64,000 bases of DNA from Phocaeicola sartorii JCM 17136 = DSM 21941 (GTDB lineage Bacteria > Bacteroidota > Bacteroidia > Bacteroidales > Bacteroidaceae), in the NCBI RefSeq assembly GCF_000614185.1, contig NZ_BAKM01000001.1:1-64000 (forward strand). The letters run 5' to 3'. The position numbers were made by a program, and so were the translations under genes. The notes below the pieces were generated by a model. It did no database searches. It saw nothing but the letters and a program-made list of their open reading frames with translations, and was not told the DNA's origin. Shown here piece by piece: positions 1-7,986 of this stretch; position 1 is the stretch's first letter; every line of letters starts with the position of its first letter.

Positions 1-68
1 CAGACGCATGTAAACCAAAGTTCCCGCGCGCGTAATATACCCAAAAACAAACAAATAACCATACATCC

Positions 69-105
69 CCACAAAGAGAATATCTTTTCTTTTTGTGGCT
101 TTTTT
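69..105 (+). terminator. Rho-independent terminator of an upstream gene
   Basis: A stem with arms near 69-77 and 90-98 (CCACAAA against TTTGTGG) is followed directly by a run of T at 101-105. It probably ends a gene lying before the window and isolates the fimbrial cluster that starts at 188. Nothing else was seen in positions 1-187. Confidence 0.6.
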
Positions 106-187
106 ATATTCCTGCCCCTCCTTTGGGAACAGGGAGACCACCCCATAAACAGACAACGTTTAATCAATCATAAAAAATACCGTTCAC

Positions 188-1113
188 ATGAACAGAATGA
201 CTATCCGCACGGACAAACGTGCAATTCCAACAATAAAATGGTCCGGCATCTGTCAGCTGCTGACCATCGCAGCCGCCATCCTGCAACTGACCGGCTGCGC
301 AAAGGATGACCGGCACAATACCCCACATCCGGACAGGGGCGCGGTGCGGATAACCACCGACTGGTCGGGACGCTCGTCGGACGCATCCGTGCCCGCCAGC
401 CATACGCTGCGCATCGGAGCAGAGAGCCAGGAGGTGACGGCGGAAACCAACACCTTCAAAAGCCTGCTGCCACCGGGCAGCTACCGGTTGCTGGCATACA
501 ATACCCCCGAAGGTGTTTCCATAACGGAGAATACCGCCACGGTGGACCCAAAAGACGACGGCACGCTCACCCCACAACCGGGAGTGCTGTTTTCCGCCGC
601 AAAAGAACTGGATGTGACGGCAGACGACACACTAAAAGTCACCCTGCCGATGCAACAGCACATCCGCAGCCTGACGCTGACCCTGCAACTGGCGGAAGGC
701 GACAAGGAACGCATTGCCGGGACAACCGCCACGCTGACAGGCATCGCGCACAGTCTCGACCTGGTGACGGGCGAACAGACCACCGGACAGACGGGACAGA
801 CCGTTGCGCCGGAGTTCAAACTCAGTACCATAACACCCACCCGTGCGGAGGAGGAAAAACCGGCACTTGCCGCCATGCTCCGCCTGATGGGCGTGATAAC
901 CGATGAACGGCAGACGCTCACCCTCACCGTCAGCCTGAAGGACGGCAGCGTGCAGACCCTCGTGACCGACCTGACCGACCTGCTGAAAGGCTTCGGCGGC
1001 ACGATGGAGCCTTGCGGCTGGATGCATTGCTCAACCTGCCCACGGAAGGCGACATGGGCGGTACCATCACCGGCTGGAAGGAAGTGGACAACGGCGATAT
1101 CACTATCCACTAA
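188..1113 (+). CDS. FimB/Mfa2-like (DUF5119-type) fimbrial lipoprotein, frame-interrupted
   Basis: The N terminus has a hydrophobic segment and a lipobox LTGC with the lipid-carrying Cys at residue 37, so the product should be an outer-membrane lipoprotein. The mature start (GAVRITTDW) and beta-rich body resemble the FimB/Mfa2 or DUF5119 lipoproteins found beside fimbrillins, which anchor or cap fimbriae. The frame is broken at about 1011. Downstream of it the uninterrupted frame reads unnatural residues to 1177, while the -1 frame gives LRLDALLNLPTEGDMGG and a family-typical end GWKEVDNGDITIH with a stop at 1111-1113. Restoring one base gives about 308 residues. The next gene begins 60 bases later, so it is probably co-transcribed with the fimbrillins. 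The family call is from overall resemblance; the frameshift is seen directly. Confidence 0.72.
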
Positions 1114-1173
1114 AAGCGGAGAGCAACGATTGAAACGATTGAAATTAAAAACCCCCAATAAAATAAGAAGAAT

Positions 1174-2083
1174 ATGAAAAAGCAAGCATTTATCTGCGTA
1201 CTGCTGGCAGCCGTCCTGTTGCCGGGTTGCAGCGAAGACGGAGAAAACACCCCGCAACCCACCGACGGACGGGTTGCCCTGGAAGCCACCAGCGGCATCC
1301 GGATGAACACCCGCGCCTACGACAACACTTGGGAAGCCGGAGACGCCATCGGCATCTACATGCTGGACGACGATGCGACGGACGGAAACGGAAACCACAA
1401 GTACACCACCGCCGAAACAGCCAAGACCGGCAGTTTCACCGCTACCGAAGGACAGACCCTTTACTTTCCGGTGAATGGCGATGCGCGCGACTTTACCGCC
1501 TATTACCTACCGGGAAACATTGAAGGAGGGCAACGTGTACACCGTCGATGTAAAAAACCAGACCCCACAGAAGGATATTGACCTGATGGGTGCTGCCAAA
1601 GTGACGGGCAAAGACAAGAACGACCCGAAAGTGGCGTTCGTCTTTACCCACAAACTGGTGAAACTTGCCATCACCCTCAAGGCGGACGGGACCTCACTGA
1701 CAGATGCCGACCTGGCAGGCACCACTGTCAGCCTCAGCAACCAGCAGACGGCTGCCACCTACAATGTGGTGAAGAGCGGCGAGGCGACCGTTACCACAGG
1801 CACATCGGCAGAAATAGCCCTGCATACCGACGGACTGAAAGCCGAAGGCATCGTGCTGCCCGCAGCGACTACGAAAGACATGGTGTTGACGTTTACCGTG
1901 CCCAAATTGGATAATCAAGCGTTCCACTGGAACGTGAACAGCGCCGAAAAGTCACAGGCGTTTGTAGCCGGAAGCAAATACCTCTACACCATCACCATCA
2001 GCAAAGTCGGTGTGGAAGTCAGTTCCACGGTAGAAGACTGGACACTGGGCAACGGTGACGGTGAGACGGGCAATGCCGAGTAA
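1174..2083 (+). CDS. Fimbrillin family (Mfa-like_1) lipoprotein, frame-interrupted
   Basis: The signal peptide ends in a lipobox LPGC with Cys at residue 19. The mature part carries hallmarks of Bacteroidales Mfa-like_1 fimbrillins: an N-terminal MNTRAYDNTWEAGDAIGIYM segment, then a central KVAFVFTHKLVKLAITLKA strand pair and a C-terminal YTITISKVGVEV...VEDWTLG end. Such proteins are the stalk or tip subunits of fimbriae that assemble by strand exchange after cleavage. The frame breaks at about 1519. The upstream frame gives FTAYY; the downstream frame resumes YRETLKEGNVYTV. Loss of two bases from a proline codon (YYPYRE) or gain of one base would explain it. Repaired length is about 303 residues. 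The gene sits 60 bases after the FimB-like gene and 32 before the next fimbrillin. Confidence 0.8.
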
Positions 2084-2115
2084 TATATGGATTATACTAT
2101 AAACAAACAATAAGA

Positions 2116-3096
2116 ATGAAAGTAAAGTTATTTATGACAATGGCAACCGCAACGATAATACTGGCAGGTTGCAGCAACGATGAGAACGAGGTAGCAGACA
2201 ACTGGAACGGCGAGATACGCCTTACGAGCGGGGTAACGGTGCAGACACGCTCCAACACGCAGGCAACGCAGATACAGGAAGGCGAAACGGTTTACGTATG
2301 GGCGGACAAGGCTTCCCCTACTACGGAGTATATAAAGGCATGGACGCTTACAGCCGATGGCAATAACGGTTTTAAGAATAATTCCACTCCACAATATTAT
2401 CCTACCGACGGCAGCAATCTGGATTTCTATGCCCTGCATGGAAACTTTGCATCGAATGCATTTACGGAAAATACTGCCGAATTTCCTGCCACAGCTATCG
2501 TACATTCGGTGGAAGCCGACCAGTCGGGTACGGAAGCCTATGCCAAATCCGACCTGCTCTATGCCGTTCAGAAAAACGTAGCCCGTAGCAAAGATGCGGT
2601 AGAACTGACTTTCTACCACATGCTCTCCAAAGTAGAGGTGGCACTGAAATCAGGTGACGGTAACCCGGATCTGACAGGTGCTGCCGTGACGATTGTAGGG
2701 ACAAAGCTGAAAGCGGACTTCACACCGGACAAAAGCGCAACAATAACCGAGCAAGTGGCTCGTGCAGGTATGATAACCATACCCGGAGACAACAATGATG
2801 CTACTCCGATTACCATCCGCACGGTAACAACAACCGATTTCAACGGTAACAGCGAGCATGGTGAAGCGGTTGTCCTTCCGAAGCAGACCATAAGCCAGAA
2901 TACCCCATTTATCCAAGTGACACTTGCCAACAAGGCCGTATTCAGCTACAAGATTCCTGATGCCGGTGGTCTGACCCTTGAAAGCGGTAAGAAATACACC
3001 TATAAGATTACGGTGAACCAAACCGGGCTGACTGTCACTTCGAAGATAGAAAACTGGACGTCAGAAGAAAAAGTAGGTGATGCCGAAATGGATTAA
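2116..3096 (+). CDS. Fimbrillin family (Mfa-like_1) lipoprotein
   Basis: An intact 326-residue protein with lipobox LAGC (Cys 19). After the Cys an Asp/Asn/Glu-rich linker leads to QTRSN and ETVYVWADK, the usual start of the first fimbrillin beta domain. LTFYHMLSKVEVALKSG marks the middle of the fold, and YTYKITVNQTGLTVTSKIENW the C-terminal strands. It is predicted to be a secreted, surface-assembled fimbrial subunit. The stop codon lies inside the first copy of a 133-bp repeated element whose second copy is at 7053. Spacing to the preceding gene (32 bases) suggests one operon. Its exact role (stalk or tip) cannot be read from sequence. Confidence 0.85.
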   Translation: MKVKLFMTMATATIILAGCSNDENEVADNWNGEIRLTSGVTVQTRSNTQATQIQEGETVYVWADKASPTTEYIKAWTLTADGNNGFKNNSTPQYYPTDGSNLDFYALHGNFASNAFTENTAEFPATAIVHSVEADQSGTEAYAKSDLLYAVQKNVARSKDAVELTFYHMLSKVEVALKSGDGNPDLTGAAVTIVGTKLKADFTPDKSATITEQVARAGMITIPGDNNDATPITIRTVTTTDFNGNSEHGEAVVLPKQTISQNTPFIQVTLANKAVFSYKIPDAGGLTLESGKKYTYKITVNQTGLTVTSKIENWTSEEKVGDAEMD

Positions 3097-3211
3097 GGCG
3101 CATCCGTAATCCGGGTACGAAATTCAGCCATCCCGCACACAAGCGTAATGTGCGGAGGATGCAACCCATAGAGGTGGCACACGGGCAGCTTCGCCGCTGC
3201 CGGTGGTACAA
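3079..3211 (+). repeat. 133-bp structured intergenic repeat, copy 1
   Basis: This stretch begins in the last codons of the fimbrillin ending at 3096 and runs to 26 bases before the next fimbrillin start. It matches 7053-7185 over its full 133 bases with 7 substitutions and no gaps by my count. It can fold: an outer helix GCATCC/GGATGC (3100-3105 with 3157-3162), a hairpin CCGCACA/TGTGCGG (3133-3139 with 3149-3155), and a GC hairpin GGCAGC/GCTGCC (3184-3189 with 3196-3201). It may be an intercistronic RNA element controlling the downstream fimbrillin, or a recombination substrate between fimbrillin genes. The function is inferred only. Confidence 0.7.
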
Positions 3212-3236
3212 GTGATAATAAAAACAGAAAAATAAT

Positions 3237-4802
3237 ATGATGAACCAATCAAATCCATTCAGACATTTGGCGGTGGCGGTCTTCGCCTGCCTGATGGCCG
3301 CCTCGTGCAGCGATGTGACCGACGACAGCACCGCCTTGCCGGACGGTAAATACCCCATGACGTTCACCGCCAGCGTGGACGGGCTGACCACCACCCGCGC
3401 TACGACTGACAACAATAGCCGATGGACGGGAGGCGAACAGGTAAACATACAAGTGAACAACACGTCAAAAACCTATACCGCCACCAGTGACGGTGCCTTG
3501 ACCTTGACCGACGGCTTTTATTGGCAGGACAAGAACAGCATAAACGTCAAAGCCTGGTATCCGGTAAATTTCAATCTTGCCAATATCACCAGACAGAACG
3601 ACGGCAATAACTATGCCCAACTGGATTTCCTGTATGCCCCTCAAAGCAGCGTCCCCTTCAACACCACCGCCAGCCTGAACTTCGAGCACCGCATGACAAA
3701 AGTCACTGCCACCCTGAAAGCAGGCAGCGGGCTGACGGACAGCGATTTGCAAAACGCAGAAGTGAAGTTTTACGGCTACACCACTGCTACGGTGGATTGT
3801 GCTGCCGGTACCATCACCAGCCCAAGCACCAACGCCTGGATAACAGCTTACCCGTCCGGCAGCAGCTATTCCGCCCTGCTCGTCCCCCAGTCTCCTTTCA
3901 CTGCCGGAGAGAAGTTTATCAGCGTCACCATAAGCGGCAATACCTATTATTATACTCCATCGGTCGGTGATGCAGATACCGAAGCCGGAAAAGCATACAA
4001 TTACACCATCACGGTGCATAAAAGCGGCATGATTGTCTCTGCTGACGGTTGGGAGAGCATGGGCGATGTGACGGGTACGAATGACACAGAACCATATATC
4101 ATTACCGTAACGGGTGAAGGGATAAGCGATATATCCATTTCTAACACGACAGACGTACCGAACGGTAAATTTAGCTATCCGCTCGATGCCACGGATAATC
4201 CGGTATTGACTTTTAAAGTAAATGAAGGGAAAGGGGTGACAGCCGTGGAACTGGTAGGCTGGTGTAAATACAACCAGACTTTTGATGTCACGCAAAGGCA
4301 GTTTACATTCACGCTTTCGGATATAAGTACCAGTGTGGATATCCATCTTGTTACGAAAGATACGGAATCTCCGCAAGTGGGATATTTGGTATATGAAGAT
4401 AAAACCATCTCTCAAAATTTTATTAATCCGCCTGCCGGCATTGTCTATAAGATAGAGAATAAAAAAGTGTATGTCGTTGCATTGGAAAGCGGTGGATACA
4501 TAAATAGAAATGCGGATTACTGGGGAGCAGTCTCCAACCACAAGCCTGCTATCCAGGGTTGCAGCTGGGGTGTTTCAGAACAATCGTTAAGAGACATTTT
4601 CGCAGTGCAGGAAGCTAACGGGGACAGTTCATGGCCGTCACATTGGAAACGTTTATACGGGCAGCATTGGTATGGAGATGACGGTATTTCTTGGGGATGG
4701 TCAATAGGTAACGCCACCGGTGAACGTGGGCATTTTAACAAAGATTACCCGGATTACGGAGGTGCCAATACACGTGCCTTTTGTACGATAACAATGCCAT
4801 AA
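3237..4802 (+). CDS. Fimbrillin family lipoprotein with extra C-terminal domains
   Basis: 521 residues. The start is at the first of two Met codons, and the lipobox MAASC places the lipid Cys at residue 24. Residues about 35-285 form a typical Mfa-like_1 fimbrillin (TRATTDNNSRWTGGEQVNIQ; LNFEHRMTKVTATLKAG; YNYTITVHKSGMIVSADGW). Residues about 285-390 look like an additional beta domain. The last 130 residues are Trp-, Gly- and aromatic-rich (CSWGVSEQSLRDIF, DGISWGWSIGN) and may be a ligand-binding tip domain. I do not recognise that domain with certainty and see no DGR-type variable repeat in it. It follows structured repeat copy 1 and is 15 bases from the DGR target gene, so the two are probably co-expressed. 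Confidence 0.8.
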   Translation: MMNQSNPFRHLAVAVFACLMAASCSDVTDDSTALPDGKYPMTFTASVDGLTTTRATTDNNSRWTGGEQVNIQVNNTSKTYTATSDGALTLTDGFYWQDKNSINVKAWYPVNFNLANITRQNDGNNYAQLDFLYAPQSSVPFNTTASLNFEHRMTKVTATLKAGSGLTDSDLQNAEVKFYGYTTATVDCAAGTITSPSTNAWITAYPSGSSYSALLVPQSPFTAGEKFISVTISGNTYYYTPSVGDADTEAGKAYNYTITVHKSGMIVSADGWESMGDVTGTNDTEPYIITVTGEGISDISISNTTDVPNGKFSYPLDATDNPVLTFKVNEGKGVTAVELVGWCKYNQTFDVTQRQFTFTLSDISTSVDIHLVTKDTESPQVGYLVYEDKTISQNFINPPAGIVYKIENKKVYVVALESGGYINRNADYWGAVSNHKPAIQGCSWGVSEQSLRDIFAVQEANGDSSWPSHWKRLYGQHWYGDDGISWGWSIGNATGERGHFNKDYPDYGGANTRAFCTITMP

Positions 4803-4817
4803 ATAAAATATCCGATA

Positions 4818-6407
4818 ATGATAAAAAATAGATATACAACAAGTGCTATGCTACTATTCATCCTATTTTTGAGTGGCTGTGCAGAACAGGAAATGGATTC
4901 TCCTATTCATGGAGACAGTTTCACAATCGAAGTGTCCGATGGTGGCTTTCTTTCGGCAGATGCCGGTGTGACTACCCGTGCTGTAGAAGATGGCTTTAAA
5001 ACCGTATTTACCAGCGGTGACCGGTTGGGATTGATAGTGACCGACGGCGGCAGCCAACTGGTGATTGACAATAAAGCCTTTACCTTTGACGGCACAAAAT
5101 GGACGGACGCGGGCGGCAGCCAGAATATAACTTATGATGCCTCCTATCGTTATCTTGTCTATTATCCATACAGCGAAACTATGAACGGTAAAAAGACGGA
5201 AGACGAGATAAAAAACGCTTTCACTCCCAAAGCCGACCAACGTAATTATGCCGATTATACCGCATCCGATTTGATGATAGGTACCGGTGGCATGTTCAAC
5301 ACCGCCGGGAATATTTTAAGGATGGAGTTGAAGCACGTCCGGACGATGCTTATACTTGCTCCCAAATACACATACGAGTGGAAGGGGCAGACTTATAATT
5401 GGGTACCGGATAATTTTTCCGATGGCGGTCTTGTCATCGGTGACAACGTGTATGTTCCATGGCAAAGCGGCACGAATGAAACGCGCTTGTTGCTTTCCGC
5501 CTCCGAACTGTCATCAGGTTCCATCCGTTACTTTTATACGCAAGGTGGGCAGAAGAAAACTGGGACGGCTGTGATAAGCGGCGGACAGCAGGGAAAATAT
5601 CAGTGGATTGTTCCGGAAACGTCGGTATATACCCTTGCTCCCGGTGCTGTATATTATGCGGATGGAACCTTGTTGCCTTCTGCTGCCGGATATACCGGCA
5701 GCACCCCTATAGGCATTGTTTACAGTACCGACGTCAGTCGTATCAGTACGGCGGCCAAACAAGCCTTGAAGGAAAAAGGCGTAGACACCCCTCACGGTCT
5801 TGTCATGGCACTCACCAATGCTTCAGACGGTTGCCGGTGGGGAGAATACGGTAAAGATGAAAACAGCGGCGGCGCTGATGGAGAACCTTTCAAAGAAAAC
5901 ACCGGCACATTACAGAAGCAGTACAATAACATTGACGGTTACGGTGAAACGCATTGGATAATCGACACCTATAAAAATAGTGGTAATGCTTTAAAGGATA
6001 CCTATACCGCCTTTTACCATGCCAGCCGCTACGGTACGGCAGAGAGCAGCACCGGGAAATACGCTGCTCCCTCCAATTCCACCGGTTGGTTTATTCCCAG
6101 TATGGGGCAGTGGTGGGATATTCTGTCCAATTTGGGCAATGTAAATTTAGACGAACATAAGGCTGATACAAATAAAGATAATGTCTCTATATCCGGTGCC
6201 GCTTCAACAGCCGTGGCTAACATGAATAGGTATTTGGAGAAAATCAGCGGTGCAACGCCATTCAGTACGGATACTTACTTTTGGTCGAGTTCGGAGTACT
6301 ATGGCTACTATGCCTGCTACGTGCGCTTCTACGGCGGTGGCAATCTGTACTTGTACTGGTACGGTAAGAACTACGCCCCCAGGGTGCGGTGTTCCTATGC
6401 TTTTTGA
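4818..6407 (+). CDS. Fimbrillin-type DGR target protein with C-terminal C-type-lectin variable domain
   Basis: 529 residues with lipobox LSGC (Cys 21), so surface-exposed through a lipid anchor. Residues about 25-290 resemble a fimbrillin (VTTRAVEDGFKTVFTSGDRLGLIV; YRYLVYYPYSE). Residues about 290-529 form the FISUMP/C-type-lectin-like module of diversity-generating retroelement targets: GIVYSTD, HGLVMALTNASDGCRWGEYG, STGWFIPSMGQWWDIL, and finally FWSSSEYYGYYACYVRFYGG to RVRCSYAF at the stop. The last 40 residues are the variable region and are rich in Tyr, as expected when AAC codons of a template were mutagenised. By analogy to known targets it should bind varied ligands at a fimbrial tip or at the surface. 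The Avd gene follows, but no reverse transcriptase is present locally. Confidence 0.9.
   Translation: MIKNRYTTSAMLLFILFLSGCAEQEMDSPIHGDSFTIEVSDGGFLSADAGVTTRAVEDGFKTVFTSGDRLGLIVTDGGSQLVIDNKAFTFDGTKWTDAGGSQNITYDASYRYLVYYPYSETMNGKKTEDEIKNAFTPKADQRNYADYTASDLMIGTGGMFNTAGNILRMELKHVRTMLILAPKYTYEWKGQTYNWVPDNFSDGGLVIGDNVYVPWQSGTNETRLLLSASELSSGSIRYFYTQGGQKKTGTAVISGGQQGKYQWIVPETSVYTLAPGAVYYADGTLLPSAAGYTGSTPIGIVYSTDVSRISTAAKQALKEKGVDTPHGLVMALTNASDGCRWGEYGKDENSGGADGEPFKENTGTLQKQYNNIDGYGETHWIIDTYKNSGNALKDTYTAFYHASRYGTAESSTGKYAAPSNSTGWFIPSMGQWWDILSNLGNVNLDEHKADTNKDNVSISGAASTAVANMNRYLEKISGATPFSTDTYFWSSSEYYGYYACYVRFYGGGNLYLYWYGKNYAPRVRCSYAF
6281..6400 (+). repeat. DGR variable region (VR)
   Basis: This is the 3' end of the target gene, coding the WSSSE start to the RVRCSYA end of the C-type-lectin fold. 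The first 16 bases (TTGGTCGAGTTCGGAG) recur exactly at 6988-7003 in the template-like remnant. Variable codons include many TAC/TAT/GGC, consistent with AAC codons changed at A positions. The 3' part (6375-6400, GC-rich) would correspond to the initiation of mutagenic homing. Boundaries are estimated from protein pattern because a full template is not present. Confidence 0.7.
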
Positions 6408-6430
6408 TCTTATTTATCTATTACGGCGTA

Positions 6431-6472
6431 GCCGTTACTTTATCTATTTAAACGAATAACCCGCTTCGCGGG
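6431..6472. other. Paired hairpins just downstream of the VR
   Basis: Within 70 bases of the target stop there are two small GC hairpins in AT-rich DNA: ACGGC-GTA-GCCGT near 6433-6445 and ACCCGC-TTC-GCGGGT near 6457-6471. Known DGRs carry a hairpin or cruciform just after the VR that promotes retrohoming. Either hairpin could serve that role, or they could act as a weak terminator before avd. Confidence 0.45.
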
Positions 6473-6488
6473 TCGAAACATATTTTTT

Positions 6489-6860
6489 ATGGCATTATCC
6501 GAAGATTTACCTCTTTATCGTGACACCTTGCGGTTGTTGAACCTGCTGATTCCTTTATCGCAAGGTTTTCCCCGGTTCTTCCGGTATAATATGGGAAATC
6601 GGATGATAGAATTGAATCTGGATATGTTGTCACTGATTTATAAGGCAAACAGCAGTTACGAAAAGGTGGCGGTTATCACTGAGTTTCTTGATAAATACCG
6701 TATGCTGCAAATGCTATTCTGGGTTTGTGTGGAACAGCAAGTCATTACAGAAAGGCAATATGCCGGGTTTGCCCTTGTCATGGATAAGATAGGCAAGCAG
6801 GGTACAGGGTGGAAACAATACAGTGAAAAAGGAAAAGCAAACAATGAGAACAGAAAATAA
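6489..6860 (+). CDS. avd: DGR accessory protein Avd (four-helix-bundle family)
   Basis: 123 residues, all-helical and basic toward the end, with the family-typical start MALSEDLPLYRDTLRLLNLL, then FPRFFRYNMGNRM, and RMLQMLFWVCVEQQVITERQ followed by GKQGTGWKQ. This matches the bacterial Avd / 23S-intervening-sequence-type four-helix-bundle family. Avd forms a barrel-shaped pentamer that binds the DGR reverse transcriptase and template RNA and is needed for mutagenic retrohoming. Here it lies 81 bases after the variable-region gene and before the template-like remnant, the normal DGR gene order. No reverse transcriptase ORF follows, so its local partner is missing. The protein itself looks full length and intact. 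Confidence 0.9.
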   Translation: MALSEDLPLYRDTLRLLNLLIPLSQGFPRFFRYNMGNRMIELNLDMLSLIYKANSSYEKVAVITEFLDKYRMLQMLFWVCVEQQVITERQYAGFALVMDKIGKQGTGWKQYSEKGKANNENRK

Positions 6861-6974
6861 AGGCAAGAAACATTTTGTTGGCGGGAGTCCGGTCGGTTAC
6901 GGCTTGCCGGAGAGAGTCGGTTTATTAAAAAAGGGCTATCGACAGGAAGGCTTGTCCTTCTTGTAAAGACAAAA

Positions 6975-7040
6975 CAGATAACAATAATTGGTCGAGTTCG
7001 GAGAACGACAACAATCCGGCGAACTATCCTCGACCTGCCG
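6975..7040 (+). repeat. Truncated DGR template-repeat (TR) remnant
   Basis: Positions 6988-7003 are identical to the start of the VR. Around it, read in the VR frame, the DNA encodes DNNNWSSSENDNNPANYPR, with a run of AAC/AAT codons that is the signature of a DGR template. The similarity stops after about 30-40 bases: the 3' part of the template and its IMH-like end are absent, and the sequence passes directly into the 3' end of a fimbrillin gene (PENMPDAEME, stop at 7068-7070). Several non-A differences from the VR show it is not the direct template of the present VR. I infer a deletion that fused template and fimbrillin remnants. Confidence 0.65.
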
Positions 7041-7052
7041 GAAAACATGCCC

Positions 7053-7185
7053 GATGCCGAAATGGAATAAGCCGCATCCGTAAACCGGGTACGAAATTCA
7101 GCCATCCCGTACACAAGCGTAATGTGCGGAGGATGCAACCTATAGAGGTGGCACACGGACAGCTTCGCCGCTGCCGGTGGCACAA
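7053..7185 (+). repeat. 133-bp structured intergenic repeat, copy 2
   Basis: Second copy of the element at 3079-3211 (7 differences in 133 bases). The outer helix GCATCC/GGATGC is conserved. The first hairpin keeps pairing, with one C to T change that leaves a G-T pair, and the second loses one pair. As with copy 1 it starts in the last codons of a fimbrillin reading frame, but here the rest of that gene is missing upstream and no gene follows for 190 bases, so this copy looks orphaned. Confidence 0.7.
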
Positions 7186-7259
7186 CGTAAGGCATTGAAA
7201 ACAAAAAAGTTATTTGAAAGATTGTGTTGGAAATTCAGGAGGATTTGAAGGAAAAAGCC

Positions 7260-7328
7260 TATCTTTGTCGGTAAAAACACCAAATAGGTAATTGCTTTTC
7301 TTGAAAATGCAATTACCTATTTGGTGTT
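7260..7328 (+). terminator. Perfect 20-bp hairpin next to a promoter-like box
   Basis: AACACCAAATAGGTAATTGC (7276-7295) is perfectly inverted at 7309-7328 with a 13-base loop. Nine bases before it is TATCTTTG (7260-7267), a match to the -7 box, pointing rightward. The hairpin lies between the end of the fimbrial/DGR cluster and the leftward gene ending at 7379. There is no T-run, so it may be a transcription barrier for either side, or the stem of a small RNA started at 7274. This entry with the two before it accounts for the gene-free stretch 6861-7378. Confidence 0.5.
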
Positions 7329-7378
7329 ACAGCATCGGAGAGGATATCAGCTTGTCCATGACCTGCTATCCAAATGAT

Positions 7379-7827
7379 CTATTTTTCGAGTAAGTCTTTC
7401 AAGAATGCGTCCAACTCTTCGTCCAGCCCTTTCAAAAGTTCATCGTTCAGCAACAAAGTGTCTTCATCATCTATCAGCAAAAGTTCGGTAATCGTTTCCT
7501 TATCCTCATCCACCAAAACAAAAGAATAAGGTTTCAGGATAGCCAGCTTTTCTAAAGCTCCCACTTCTTTCAACGAGTTGATCTCACCACGAAGTACACG
7601 TTCTGCAATCGCATAAAAATCATCCTCGCTATAATCTACCCACTCTTCAATGATGGTACGCGACAATTCTTCGTCATCGTCGTTAAAAATAATCAATTCA
7701 CCGCTATCCTGCTTAGGCTGCAAGTGTATATCGGTGACTATTGTTCTCTCTCCATCCGTCGTATATTTATCAATCGCTTCCCGGAGCAAGATGCAATAGA
7801 AGCATGTGACTGTGCACTGAGTTTCAT
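7379..7827 (-). CDS. Conserved acidic cytosolic protein of unknown function, frame-interrupted
   Basis: The longer downstream frame gives 137 residues, very rich in Asp, Glu and Leu (NDDDEELSRTIIEEWVDY; DEELDAFLKDLLEK). Upstream, in another frame, an ATG at 7827 opens MKLSAQSHASIAS. Adding one T in the TT at about 7787-7788 joins them as SIASLLREAIDKY, giving about 149 residues. I recognise the resulting protein as a conserved Bacteroidales hypothetical but cannot assign a function. There is no signal peptide or membrane segment. A promoter-like TACTTTTG lies at 7866-7859 on the same strand. It is alone on its strand between the DGR cluster and the DUF6340 gene. Confidence 0.65.
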
Positions 7828-7858
7828 ACCCAAATCAATTTTATGTATTATTTATATC

Positions 7859-7866
7859 CAAAAGTA
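7859..7866 (-). promoter_or_regulatory. Bacteroidetes -7 box for the acidic protein gene
   Basis: On the minus strand TACTTTTG matches TAnnTTTG about 32 bases before the proposed ATG at 7827. No convincing -33 element was identified, so this is tentative. Confidence 0.4.
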
Positions 7867-7986
7867 CAAAAAAAATCTTTCCCTCAACACTTATTCTCTA
7901 AAAATTATCATCAAAACGTTTCATTTGTATTCTTAATCTGGATAACTTTCCTTCTCTTTCCTCCAGTTCCGATGAATAGAAGTCTA

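Noticed and set aside
481..1398. A 305-residue minus-strand ORF across the FimB-like gene
   Set aside because: It is the antisense shadow of GC-rich coding DNA; its protein shows no domain, signal peptide or start site, while the plus strand has clear lipoprotein genes.
3465..4541. A 358-residue minus-strand ORF opposite the fimbrillin at 3237
   Set aside because: Antisense shadow; no recognisable protein features and no ribosome site.
6489..6860. Reading the four-helix-bundle gene as a 23S rRNA intervening-sequence protein
   Set aside because: The families are related, but there is no rRNA nearby and the gene sits right after a DGR variable region, so Avd is the better name.
6975..7040. 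Taking the repeat at 6975 as the active template of the present VR
   Set aside because: Differences occur at G, C and T positions as well as at A, and the 3' half is missing.
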